Below are positions 8,491 to 16,655 of a stretch of DNA of 64,000 bases, one piece after another; position 1 is the stretch's first letter; every line of letters starts with the position of its first letter. Location of the stretch: contig NZ_JAAAKW010000013.1 of the NCBI RefSeq assembly GCF_009905615.1, positions 1 through 64,000 of the forward strand, in the 5' to 3' direction. A program made the translations under genes and the position numbers. Below the pieces are notes generated by a model. It made no database searches, had not been told where the DNA came from, and saw only the letters and a list, made by a program, of their open reading frames with translations. Source of the stretch: Pseudomonas sp. SLFW (GTDB lineage Bacteria; Pseudomonadota; Gammaproteobacteria; Pseudomonadales; Pseudomonadaceae).

Positions 8491-10194
8491 TTACAGGAAG
8501 AGGTTCAGGCGCAGGTAAACCGGGGTCTCACGCTCGGCGAGGGCGTCGGGCCGTTCGAGGGAATGAGCAAATGTCAGGCTGAGCGAGGCATGTTCACCAC
8601 CGGCGAACAGCTCGGTGGAATGCCCCGAAAGGCGACCATGCTGGCCGCCGTCAAACCCGTGATGTCGGATGACGCCGTGGTCATAGCCGAGGTTGATGCC
8701 GTAGCCGGAGACCACCGGATGCAGCCAATCGACGTTCACAGGCCGGGTCCAGCGCAGGTCGTTGCGCCAGTAACCGCCGCTGTCGCCGGACAGGAATTGC
8801 TCCTTGTAGCCGCGCACTGATGATTCGCCGCCAAGGCTCATGCGCTGCGGGCTGAACAGCACGTCCTGGCTGTACTGACCGGTGGCCATGCTGCTGAATG
8901 TGAAGGCCTCGCCTGCCAGTTGAAACGGCGTAAGAATGCTCAGCGTCGCGCCGTATTTGCGGTACCGCGACTGGGGTTGGCGATCGTCCGGGCGCGCAGG
9001 GTTATTCGGCGTCGTGCGTTGCGCACCGAATGCACCGATGCCTTTTTGCATGCCCAGCGAAAGGTTGGTGAAGGCCGAGCCGATGCGCCGTCCGTGACTA
9101 AGCCCCACTTGCAGTTCGCTCAGACGATGGCTGCTGCCGAGCAGGCGACTGCCTTCGATATAGCTGTTGCTGCGCAGATGAGAGACGCCCAGTTGCAGTG
9201 AGGTTTTGCCGACGCCATCACGGTGCAACACGCGTTCGGCATGCACCTGATGACTGACCGTGTCCCCGGTCTGCGCGAAGGCAAAGTCATTCGCCTGAAC
9301 GCGGGATCGATAGTGGCTGCGGCTCTGTGCGTAGCTGACGTTCCACCACCGATAGGGCAGTTCGTAATACAGCATCGAACTTTCAGAATGGCGTTGGTGA
9401 TCACTGACCGCATCTGCGCCGCTACGCAGATTGAGACGGTCGGCGAGGCCCAGCGGATTGTCCCACTCCAGCCCCAAATCCCATTGCTGCTCGCCAGTGC
9501 TTTTTTGCCCGGCATTGCTGCGCGAGAGCTGCGCGCGCCACGGTTTCAGTGGCTCATTGAGCACGCGAACATCGCTGCCGCCCACCTGTTTGCCGGGCTT
9601 GAGTTCCAGTCGCGCCCGATTCGAGGGCAGACGATTGAGTTGATCGACCAACTGTTCGAGCGTTCGCAAATCCAGGATTTCGCCAGCCTGACCCGGAAAC
9701 CCCATGCGCAATTCTTGCGCAGTGAAGGCACCCTGCTCTGCGCCCAACGCTTCCAACTGACCTTCGACGACGTGCACCGTCAGCTTCCCATCGGACAGGT
9801 CCTGCTCAGGCAAATACGCCCGGCTGGTGACCCACCCCCTGTTAAGGTAATGGTTTGTGACGCCGCGAAGTAGGCCATCGAGCTGGGCGGCACCGAGGCA
9901 ATGATTATGAAAGGGCTCGACCAGCCGTCGCTGGTCCGCAACGCTCAGATGGGCCGCGCCTTTCAGCGTGATACGCCGAATGGGAAAACAAGCGCTGAAA
10001 GTCGGTTTTGACTGGCGTGTCGGCGTAATGGTCGGCGTCTGCAAATGCTGGAGTTCCTCCAGCTTGCGCCGCTGGTCCTCAAGCAGCCGTTCCTGCCGGT
10101 CGGTGATGACGCTTCGGTCGCCGGGGTTGGCGCCCGGTGCGGCATATGTCGTGCTGCTTAACCCTAAACCGGCAACGACCAGCCCGGTTCGCAT
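8491..10194 (-). CDS. TpsB/CdiB-type outer-membrane transporter (ShlB/FhaC/HecB family)
   Basis: About 567 residues from ATG 10194; a TTG four codons upstream is an alternative, and neither has a strong ribosome site. A signal peptide (GLVVAGLGLSSTTYAAPG) precedes a charged helix rich in Arg/Glu, then POTRA-like modules (near FPIRRITLKGA and LSDGKLTVHVVEGQLEAL), then a C-terminal 16-strand-type barrel. The barrel carries the family hallmark GESSVRGYKEQFLSGDSGGYWRNDLRW, and the protein ends in an aromatic-rich strand LRLNLFL. It secretes the adjacent exoprotein across the outer membrane. It lies 30 bp upstream of the exoprotein gene on the same strand, so transporter, exoprotein and immunity gene form one operon diverging from algD. 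Confidence 0.93.
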   Translation of the reverse strand: MRTGLVVAGLGLSSTTYAAPGANPGDRSVITDRQERLLEDQRRKLEELQHLQTPTITPTRQSKPTFSACFPIRRITLKGAAHLSVADQRRLVEPFHNHCLGAAQLDGLLRGVTNHYLNRGWVTSRAYLPEQDLSDGKLTVHVVEGQLEALGAEQGAFTAQELRMGFPGQAGEILDLRTLEQLVDQLNRLPSNRARLELKPGKQVGGSDVRVLNEPLKPWRAQLSRSNAGQKSTGEQQWDLGLEWDNPLGLADRLNLRSGADAVSDHQRHSESSMLYYELPYRWWNVSYAQSRSHYRSRVQANDFAFAQTGDTVSHQVHAERVLHRDGVGKTSLQLGVSHLRSNSYIEGSRLLGSSHRLSELQVGLSHGRRIGSAFTNLSLGMQKGIGAFGAQRTTPNNPARPDDRQPQSRYRKYGATLSILTPFQLAGEAFTFSSMATGQYSQDVLFSPQRMSLGGESSVRGYKEQFLSGDSGGYWRNDLRWTRPVNVDWLHPVVSGYGINLGYDHGVIRHHGFDGGQHGRLSGHSTELFAGGEHASLSLTFAHSLERPDALAERETPVYLRLNLFL

Positions 10195-10325
10195 CCAGAT
10201 ACCCAAGAAAAATGCCCCAAAAAATGAAGGCGCGAAGAGTGCGCGCGATCAGAGGGCATCTCGATCCAGAGAAGAAAGGAAACACGTAGGACGATTTTTG
10301 AAGTTCCCGTAGGACTGTTCTGGCA

Positions 10326-10335
10326 GACGAACGGT
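10326..10335 (-). promoter_or_regulatory. AlgR-consensus binding site
   Basis: GACGAACGGT on the plus strand is the exact reverse complement of ACCGTTCGTC, the published AlgR recognition core of the P. aeruginosa algD RB1 site. It lies about 280 bases upstream of the predicted algD start point and about 130 bases upstream of the tpsB start codon, so it could serve either or both genes. Known AlgR sites act at a distance and in either orientation. Occupancy here is inference. Confidence 0.6.
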
Positions 10336-10574
10336 TTAAAGGCCATGTTATTGGCGCCAATTTATGATCACTCGCAAATGCCGCCTGGTTTTTCTCAAAA
10401 AATTAACAACATTTTTTTGTAGTGGCCTATCGCTTTTTTGCACTAGTGGCACAGTTACATGCTGTAGCCGCAACCCCCTTAATATAAAGGACTAAATCGA
10501 AAGTGCTATCAAAGTGCAATTACCCTCAAAAACGAACCTGTATCGAAAATTCTCGAAAAGAGGACGAGCGGCCA

Positions 10575-10603
10575 GGAACTTCTGGGGAAACCTCATGCTC
10601 CTA
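10575..10603 (+). promoter_or_regulatory. AlgU (sigma-22, RpoE-like) promoter of algD
   Basis: GGAACTT at 10575-10581 and TCCTA at 10599-10603 are separated by 17 bases. This is the arrangement of the P. aeruginosa algD promoter (GAACTT, 17 bases, TCCTA). Transcription is predicted to start near 10610, giving a leader of about 475 bases before the algD ATG. It implies control by AlgU and its MucA anti-sigma system, which are not in this window. Confidence 0.88.
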
Positions 10604-11085
10604 CATCCCGTAACAATTCTCGTCCACCTTGTGAGACATCTCTTACATGGCATAAGGACAGATCTGGAAGTTACTAGTCAACGTAGTTAGACCCGTCGGT
10701 CTATGTGGTACGTGCAAGGAGAGAACGCACCAAACTAGTTGAAGTAGATCGAGCAAGCACCAATCGGGTGCTGTAAAGCCACTGACGAGCAGGACCATAC
10801 TGAATCATGGCCAAAAGCCCTGAGCCAGAGGCGCGGCAGCGACTCACAATCATCCGGTGGAGTGTTATGCCATATCCCAGATCGGGAACCCACATACATA
10901 TGTATGGGTCACTCGACGCTTGTAATCTGTAATATTCGGGCCCGCCTTTAAAACGACGCCGCCCCTATTAAATTCTGCCTGTGCTTGTGTCACGACATTA
11001 ACTTGCCGTGCGGACGAGTGCGCGAAAGTTGAAAGACAGTACTTATATCCAGCCAACTAATGGCGTAAAAATCGAGGAGATTACG

Positions 11086-12402
11086 ATGCATATCAGCATC
11101 TTTGGTTTGGGCTATGTCGGTGCAGTATGTGCTGGTTGCCTCTCGGCACGTGGTCATGATGTGGTCGGTGTGGATATCTCCAGCGCCAAGATCGACCTGA
11201 TCAATCAGGGCAAGTCTCCAATCGTGGAACCGGGCTTGGGCGAGCTGCTGGAGAACGGGATCAAGACCGGCAAACTGCGCGGTACGACTGACTTCTCCGA
11301 AGCGATTCGCGCCACTGACCTGTCGATGATCTGCGTCGGCACGCCAAGCAAGAAAAACGGCGACCTGGAGCTGGATTTCATCGAGTCCGTCTGCCGCGAA
11401 ATCGGTTTCGTGCTGCGTGAGAAAACCTCTCGCCACACCATCGTCGTGCGCAGCACCGTGTTGCCGGGCACCGTCGCCAATGTGGTCATCCCGATTCTGG
11501 AAGACTGCTCGGGCAAAAAGGCGGGTGTTGATTTCGGCGTGGCGGTGAACCCTGAGTTCCTGCGCGAAAGCACCGCGATCAAGGACTACGATCACCCACC
11601 GATGACCGTCATCGGCGAGTTCGACAAAGCCTCCGGCGACGTCCTGCAATCCCTGTACGAAGAACTCGACGCGCCGATCATCCGCAAGGACATCGCCGTT
11701 GCCGAGATGATCAAGTACACCTGCAACGTCTGGCACGCGACCAAGGTCACCTTCGCCAACGAAATCGGCAACATCGCCAAGGCGGTCGGCGTCGACGGTC
11801 GCGAAGTGATGGAAGTGGTCTGCCAGGACAAGTCCCTGAACCTGTCGCAGTACTACATGCGTCCAGGCTTCGCGTTCGGCGGCTCCTGCCTGCCAAAAGA
11901 CGTGCGTGCCCTGACCTACCGCGCCAGCTCGCTGGACGTCGAAGCGCCACTGCTCAATTCCCTGATGCGCAGCAACGTTTCCCAGGTGCAGAACGCCTTC
12001 GACATCGTTGCGGCAACTGATAACCGCAAAGTGGCGCTGCTGGGTCTGAGCTTCAAGGCCGGCACCGACGACCTGCGCGAAAGCCCGCTGGTTGAACTGG
12101 CAGAAATGCTGATCGGTAAGGGCTTCGACCTGAGCATCTACGACGCCAACGTCGAGTACGCCCGTGTTCACGGCGCGAACAAAGAGTACATCGAGTCGAA
12201 AATCCCGCACGTTTCGTCCCTGCTCAACTCGGACTTCGACGCCGTGGTCGACAACTCTGACGTCATCATCCTCGGTAACCGTGACGAGCGTTTCCGCGCG
12301 CTGGCCAACAACGCCCCGGCCGGTAAAAAGGTCATCGACCTCGTCGGCTTCATGACCGGCGCAACCACCGAAAACGGCCAGACCGAAGGCATCTGCTGGT
12401 AA
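11086..12402 (+). CDS. algD: GDP-mannose 6-dehydrogenase AlgD
   Basis: 438 residues (436 in P. aeruginosa). It oxidises GDP-mannose to GDP-mannuronate in two NAD-dependent steps, the committing reaction of alginate synthesis, in the cytosol. The start is set at MHISIFGLGYVG (ATG 11086, GAGGAG six bases before) rather than a longer frame beginning at 11008. The N-terminal Rossmann motif GLGYVGAVCAG is at residues 7-17. The catalytic cysteine is Cys268 in FGGSCLPKD, the same number as in P. aeruginosa, and the protein ends in AEGICW-like EGICW. First gene of the twelve-gene alginate operon, driven by the AlgU-type promoter upstream. No anomaly. Confidence 0.98.
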   Translation: MHISIFGLGYVGAVCAGCLSARGHDVVGVDISSAKIDLINQGKSPIVEPGLGELLENGIKTGKLRGTTDFSEAIRATDLSMICVGTPSKKNGDLELDFIESVCREIGFVLREKTSRHTIVVRSTVLPGTVANVVIPILEDCSGKKAGVDFGVAVNPEFLRESTAIKDYDHPPMTVIGEFDKASGDVLQSLYEELDAPIIRKDIAVAEMIKYTCNVWHATKVTFANEIGNIAKAVGVDGREVMEVVCQDKSLNLSQYYMRPGFAFGGSCLPKDVRALTYRASSLDVEAPLLNSLMRSNVSQVQNAFDIVAATDNRKVALLGLSFKAGTDDLRESPLVELAEMLIGKGFDLSIYDANVEYARVHGANKEYIESKIPHVSSLLNSDFDAVVDNSDVIILGNRDERFRALANNAPAGKKVIDLVGFMTGATTENGQTEGICW

Positions 12403-12412
12403 GAGCAGCGGC

Positions 12413-12510
12413 GAGCTGCAAGTTTCAAGCGACAAGCTAACGGCCAGCTCCAGGTCTCGAGTCCAGCGCATTTTGCCTGGGCTTGGGGCTTGAAGCTTGC
12501 GGCTTGCAAC
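12413..12510. repeat. Large imperfect inverted repeat between algD and alg8
   Basis: The left arm at 12413-12438 (GCTGCAAG then TTTCAAGC then CAAGCT) is the imperfect reverse complement of the right arm at 12481-12510 (GCTTGGGGCTTGAAGCTTGC onward). The 'GCTTGAAGCTTGC' wording is a common Pseudomonas intergenic repeat type. It could form a long hairpin in the operon mRNA just after algD and may act as a stability or attenuation element. No T-tract is present. Confidence 0.65.
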
Positions 12511-12529
12511 TGATTTAGGGATGCAGATT

Positions 12530-14011
12530 ATGAACGGGCTAAGACACGGCTTTCTTCAAGCCGCCGGTTGGCTGTTTTACTTGTGTGTGTTGGCGGCCAT
12601 TGCGATGGCACTGCCAGCGACATTGTTCGACTCCCAGTCGAAAGACTTTATTTTCCTGGTCGGTATCGTCGGTATCTGGCGCTACTCGATGGGCGCAACG
12701 CACTTTGTGCGCGGCATGATTTTTCTCTACATCGTTTATCCCCACCTGCGCCGCAAAGTTCGCAAGTTGGGCAAGGCCGCTGATCCGTCTCACGTGTTCC
12801 TGATGGTCACGAGCTTTCGTATCGACGCGCTGACCACCGCGCAGGTCTACAGCTCGGTCATCCAGGAAGCCATCGCCTGCGGCTACCCGACCACCGTCGT
12901 CTGCTCACTGGTCGAGATGTCGGATGAACTGCTAGTGAAGGCTTTGTGGGCCAAACACAACCCGCCGCCGCACGTGACCCTCGACTTCGTGCGCATCGCC
13001 GGGACTGGCAAACGCGATGGCCTGGCCTTCGGTTTCCGCGCCATCTCGCGCCACATGCCGGACGACCGTGCCGTCGTGGCCGTGATCGATGGCGACACCG
13101 TGCTGGCGGAAGGCGTGGTGAAGAAAACCGTTCCTTGGTTCCAGTTGTTCGGCAACGTCGGCGGCCTGACCACCAACGAATTCTGTGAAGTGCGCGGCGG
13201 CTACATCATGAGCGAGTGGCACAAGCTGCGCTTCGCCCAACGCCACATCAACATGTGCTCGATGGCCCTGTCCAAACGCGTGCTGACCATGACCGGCCGG
13301 ATGTCGGTGTTCCGCGCCACGGTCGTGACCGACCCCGACTTCATCGCCGACGTGGAAAGCGACTCGCTGCAGCACTGGCGCCTGGGCCGCTTCAAGTTTC
13401 TGACCGGCGATGACAAGTCGAGCTGGTTCAGCCTGATGCGCCTCGGCTACGACACGTTCTACGTGCCGGACGCCGCCATCAACACGGTCGAGCACCCGCC
13501 CGAGAAGAGCTTCCTCAAGGCCAGCCGCAAGCTGATGTACCGCTGGTACGGCAACAACCTGCGTCAGAACTCTCGTGCACTGGGCCTGGGTGTTCGTCGC
13601 CTTGGCGTATTCACCAGCATCGTGCTGTTCGACCAGCGTGTGTCGATGTGGACGTCGATCCTCGGCTTGACCGTCGCGATTCTAGCCAGCCTGAAATACG
13701 GCGTGAGCTTCCTGCTCGCTTACCTGCTCTGGATCGGCATCACCCGCCTGATCCTGACGCTGCTGCTGTCCTGCTCGGGACACGCCATTGGCCCGGCCTA
13801 CCCCGCGATTCTTTATTACAACCAGATCGTCGGCGCGCTGATGAAGATCTACGTCTTCTTCCGCCTCGACCGCCAGTCCTGGACCCGCCAGGACACCAAA
13901 CTGAGCCGCGACATGGCCAGCTTCCAGGGTTGGTTCAACACCTGGTCGTCTCGAACCATGACTTTCTCGGCTGGCAGCATCTTCGTTGCCGTGCTGCTGA
14001 CAATGGTCTGA
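12530..14011 (+). CDS. alg8: Alginate polymerase glycosyltransferase Alg8
   Basis: 493 residues from ATG 12530 (TTAGGG nine bases upstream; the ATG at 12521 has no spaced ribosome site, and P. aeruginosa Alg8 is 494). It is an inner-membrane family 2 glycosyltransferase that polymerises GDP-mannuronate into polymannuronate. N-terminal membrane helices (WLFYLCVLAAIAMALP and the following FIFLVGIVGIWRY) precede the cytosolic catalytic part with DGD at 187-189, the ED-like DVESDS and QHWRLGR, and C-terminal helices return to the membrane. It works with Alg44, encoded next, which senses c-di-GMP. Near-identical in wording to P. aeruginosa Alg8. Confidence 0.97.
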   Translation: MNGLRHGFLQAAGWLFYLCVLAAIAMALPATLFDSQSKDFIFLVGIVGIWRYSMGATHFVRGMIFLYIVYPHLRRKVRKLGKAADPSHVFLMVTSFRIDALTTAQVYSSVIQEAIACGYPTTVVCSLVEMSDELLVKALWAKHNPPPHVTLDFVRIAGTGKRDGLAFGFRAISRHMPDDRAVVAVIDGDTVLAEGVVKKTVPWFQLFGNVGGLTTNEFCEVRGGYIMSEWHKLRFAQRHINMCSMALSKRVLTMTGRMSVFRATVVTDPDFIADVESDSLQHWRLGRFKFLTGDDKSSWFSLMRLGYDTFYVPDAAINTVEHPPEKSFLKASRKLMYRWYGNNLRQNSRALGLGVRRLGVFTSIVLFDQRVSMWTSILGLTVAILASLKYGVSFLLAYLLWIGITRLILTLLLSCSGHAIGPAYPAILYYNQIVGALMKIYVFFRLDRQSWTRQDTKLSRDMASFQGWFNTWSSRTMTFSAGSIFVAVLLTMV

Positions 14012-14052
14012 CCGCACTAATGGATCAACTCGATTACTCAGGAAACTACGCC

Positions 14053-15237
14053 ATGAACACAGCCATGAACCCAGCCGTGAATGCAAACGTCGTCCATGAA
14101 TCCGAAGCTCAGCGTCAGCATGCCCGGATCAAAATCCCCGCCAAGCTGCGCCTGCTCAATGGTCAGCCCAATGCCCCACTGGTGCGCGTCGAAGACCTGT
14201 CCGCTGGCGGCTTGAGCTACATCACGCCAGCGAACCTGAAGCCCACTGTCGGTGAGGTCATCAAGGCCCGCCTGCAGTTTCTGGTCGATAACCTCGGCCT
14301 GGCGATGGACGTCGAATTGCAGATTCGCGCCTACGATCCCGCCAGTGGTCGCGTCGGTTGCCAGTTCCAGCACCTTGAAGCTCAGGACATCGCGACCCTG
14401 CGCCACCTGATCACCTCGCACCTGTCCGGCGACATCGTCAGCATGGGCGAAGTGCTGGCGACCCTGCAGCGCGACAACTTCACCAAGGCGCGTAAGGTCA
14501 AGGACAGCGGCAGCGGCCTGAGCGCCTTCGGTCGCCTGCGTGCAGTCACTTTCAGCGCCGGTATCTTCGTGGTCGGTCTGGTGGCGTTCGGTTTCGTTGC
14601 CAAGTCGGTGTACGGCATGTACTTCGTCAGCCACTCCACGTCCGGTCTGGTCAGCGTTCCTTCCATGGACGTGACCATGCCTCGCGAAGGCACCCTGACC
14701 AGCCTCGTCGCCCCGAATAACCCGGTCGCCAAAGGCGCGCCACTGGCCACGTTCAACACCAGCATGCTGGACATGCTCAAGGGCAACCTCGACCCGGATC
14801 AGATGCAACCGGCGAAAATCGAAGAGTTGTTCGGTCGCCAACTGGCCGGGACCATGACCAGCCCTTGCGATTGCATCATCGGCAAGCAACTGGTGGCCGA
14901 CGGTCAATACGCCAGCAAAGGCCAGGTGATCTTCCAGATGATCCCTCGCAACATCGCCGCCAACGTCGATGCCCGCTTCACCTATCGCCAGTTCGCCGAC
15001 GTTCAGCCGGGTGCTCGCGTGAACTTCACCGTTGCAGGCGACGACACTACCCATCGCGGCAAGATCGTCAGCGCCACCGCGTTGAGCCCTGCCGATCTGT
15101 CGTCCGACATTCGGGTGCAGATCCAGCCTGACGAATCGCTGAACAGCAGCCTCGCCGGTCTGCCGGTGGAAGTGGTCAGTGATCGCGGTCCTTCGCTGAA
15201 CTGGCTGATCGACAAAGCCACGGCCGCAGGTCTCTAA
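14053..15237 (+). CDS. alg44: Alginate co-polymerase Alg44, PilZ c-di-GMP receptor
   Basis: 394 residues from ATG 14053 (CAGGAAAC eight bases upstream; ATG 14020 is an alternative adding 11 residues). An N-terminal cytosolic PilZ domain carries the c-di-GMP motifs RQHAR (Arg21, Arg25) and DLSAGG (Asp48, Ser50, Gly53). A membrane helix lies near 165-187, followed by a periplasmic membrane-fusion/HlyD-like domain (VTMPREGTLTSLVAPNNPVAKG; CDCIIGKQLVADGQYASKGQ). It activates Alg8 on binding c-di-GMP and is thought to link the polymerase to AlgK/AlgX in the periplasm. The gene begins 41 bp after alg8. All diguanylate-binding residues are present, so post-translational control should be intact. Confidence 0.97.
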   Translation: MNTAMNPAVNANVVHESEAQRQHARIKIPAKLRLLNGQPNAPLVRVEDLSAGGLSYITPANLKPTVGEVIKARLQFLVDNLGLAMDVELQIRAYDPASGRVGCQFQHLEAQDIATLRHLITSHLSGDIVSMGEVLATLQRDNFTKARKVKDSGSGLSAFGRLRAVTFSAGIFVVGLVAFGFVAKSVYGMYFVSHSTSGLVSVPSMDVTMPREGTLTSLVAPNNPVAKGAPLATFNTSMLDMLKGNLDPDQMQPAKIEELFGRQLAGTMTSPCDCIIGKQLVADGQYASKGQVIFQMIPRNIAANVDARFTYRQFADVQPGARVNFTVAGDDTTHRGKIVSATALSPADLSSDIRVQIQPDESLNSSLAGLPVEVVSDRGPSLNWLIDKATAAGL

Positions 15238-15239
15238 AC

Positions 15240-16655
15240 ATGGCTAGCCCACTACGAAGCTTGTCAGCCCCTACGTTGTTGAGCCTGGCGATTGCCCTGG
15301 GTCTGGGGGGTTGTGGCATCAACCTGCCCGACCAGCGCCTGGCCAATGAAGCCCTGCAGCGCGGCGATACCGCCGTGGCGGAGCAAAACTATCGGCAACT
15401 GGCGGACCTGGGTTATAGCGATGCACAGGTCGGTCTTGCAGACATTCAGGTCGGCACCCGCGACCCGGAACTGATCAAACAGGCCGAAGCGACTTACCGC
15501 GCCGCCGCTGCTACCTCGCCTCGCGCGCAATCGCGCCTGGGCAAGCTGCTGGCGGTCAAACCCAACTCGACCCCGGCCGAGCAACACGAGGCCGAGGGGC
15601 TGTTGAAGAAAGCCTTCGCCAATGGTGAAGCCGGCACGCTGGTACCGCTGGCGCTGCTCTATCTGCAATACCCGCACACGTTCCCCAACGTGAACGCGCA
15701 GCGGAAGATCGATGAATGGCGCGCCCAGGGTTATCCGGAAGCGGGTCTGGCGCAGGTGCTGCTGTATCGCACCCAAGGCACCTACGATCAGCATCTGGCG
15801 GACGTCGAAAGCATCTGCAAACAGGCCCTGCGCACCAACGACGTTTGCTACATGGAACTGGCCACGGTCTATCAGAAACGCGGCGACGCCGACAAACAGG
15901 CGGCGTTGTTGAAGCAGATGGAAAGCGGCTATTCCAGCGGCAGCGTCCCGGCCATGCGTGTCGACACCGTCGCCCGCGTGCTGGCCGACGCGACCCTCGG
16001 CAAGCCTGACGAGAAGACCGCCCAGCGACTGCTGGAAAAAGTCGCCCCGGGCTATCCGGCCTCGTGGGTCAGCCTCGCTCAGTTGCTATACGACTACCCC
16101 GAGCTGGGCGACGTCAACAAGATGATGGAATACCTGGACAACGGTCGTGCGGCGGATCAACCCCGTGCCGAGCTGTTGCTGGGCAAGCTGTACTACGAGG
16201 GCAAGCTGGTCCTGCCGGACGCGAAGAAAGCCGAGGAGCACCTGACCAAGGCCGCGCCGACGCAGATTTCCGCGCATTACTACCTCGGTCAGTTGTACCG
16301 CCGTGGCTACCTTGGCCACCCCGACGCCCAGCGCGCCGTAGACGAGTTGCTGACCTCCGCGCGAGGCGGTCAGGCCAGCGCCGACTTCGCCCTCGCGCAG
16401 CTGTTCTCTGGCGGCAAGGGCATCAAACCCGACCCGGTCAACGCATGGGTCTTCGGTCAGCTCGCGCAAAGTCAGGGCACCCCGCAGGCGGCGGACCTGA
16501 TGCAGCAGCTGAACGATCAATTGCCGCCTGAGAAGCGTGCGCAGGCACAGAGTCTTCTCCAACGCGAACAGCAGGTCCGTGGGACCTCAGCGCAAAACGC
16601 GCTGGCCTTGCAGACCCTGCAAGAAGAAAAAGACGGCGAGGACGCACCTCTATGA
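15240..16655 (+). CDS. algK: Alginate secretion lipoprotein AlgK
   Basis: 471 residues beginning two bases after the alg44 stop, so probably translationally coupled. A type II signal peptide ends in lipobox LGGC with lipid Cys25. The rest is a superhelix of TPR/Sel1-like repeats (for example ALQRGDTAVAEQNYRQLADLGYSDAQ and ELLLGKLYYEGKLVLPDAKKAEEHL). AlgK is an outer-membrane lipoprotein needed for correct placement of the AlgE porin; it bridges AlgE with periplasmic AlgX and Alg44. Its 3' end overlaps the algE start. Length and order match other pseudomonads. Confidence 0.95.
   Translation: MASPLRSLSAPTLLSLAIALGLGGCGINLPDQRLANEALQRGDTAVAEQNYRQLADLGYSDAQVGLADIQVGTRDPELIKQAEATYRAAAATSPRAQSRLGKLLAVKPNSTPAEQHEAEGLLKKAFANGEAGTLVPLALLYLQYPHTFPNVNAQRKIDEWRAQGYPEAGLAQVLLYRTQGTYDQHLADVESICKQALRTNDVCYMELATVYQKRGDADKQAALLKQMESGYSSGSVPAMRVDTVARVLADATLGKPDEKTAQRLLEKVAPGYPASWVSLAQLLYDYPELGDVNKMMEYLDNGRAADQPRAELLLGKLYYEGKLVLPDAKKAEEHLTKAAPTQISAHYYLGQLYRRGYLGHPDAQRAVDELLTSARGGQASADFALAQLFSGGKGIKPDPVNAWVFGQLAQSQGTPQAADLMQQLNDQLPPEKRAQAQSLLQREQQVRGTSAQNALALQTLQEEKDGEDAPL

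Larger units (their letters stand above)
10195..11085. other. Divergent intergenic region between tpsB and algD
   Basis: About 890 bp without a convincing gene. It is AT-richer than the flanking genes and holds the algD promoter (10575-10603), a roughly 475-base algD leader downstream of it, and an AlgR-consensus decamer (10326-10335). Short frames within it have no ribosome site or recognisable product. Long untranslated leaders are usual for algD in Pseudomonas. Confidence 0.7.

Noticed and set aside
5485..8820. Two further long plus-strand frames (588 and 519 codons) antisense to the exoprotein and transporter genes
   Set aside because: Shadow frames of high-GC coding DNA; the minus-strand proteins have clear TPS and TpsB motifs.
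10610..11085. A small gene or riboswitch in the algD leader
   Set aside because: Short frames lack ribosome sites and no known aptamer pattern was recognised; a long plain leader is normal for algD.
10990..12471. Minus-strand 493-codon frame antisense to algD
   Set aside because: algD is unambiguous with catalytic Cys268; the antisense frame has Asp/Val/Gln-rich shadow composition.
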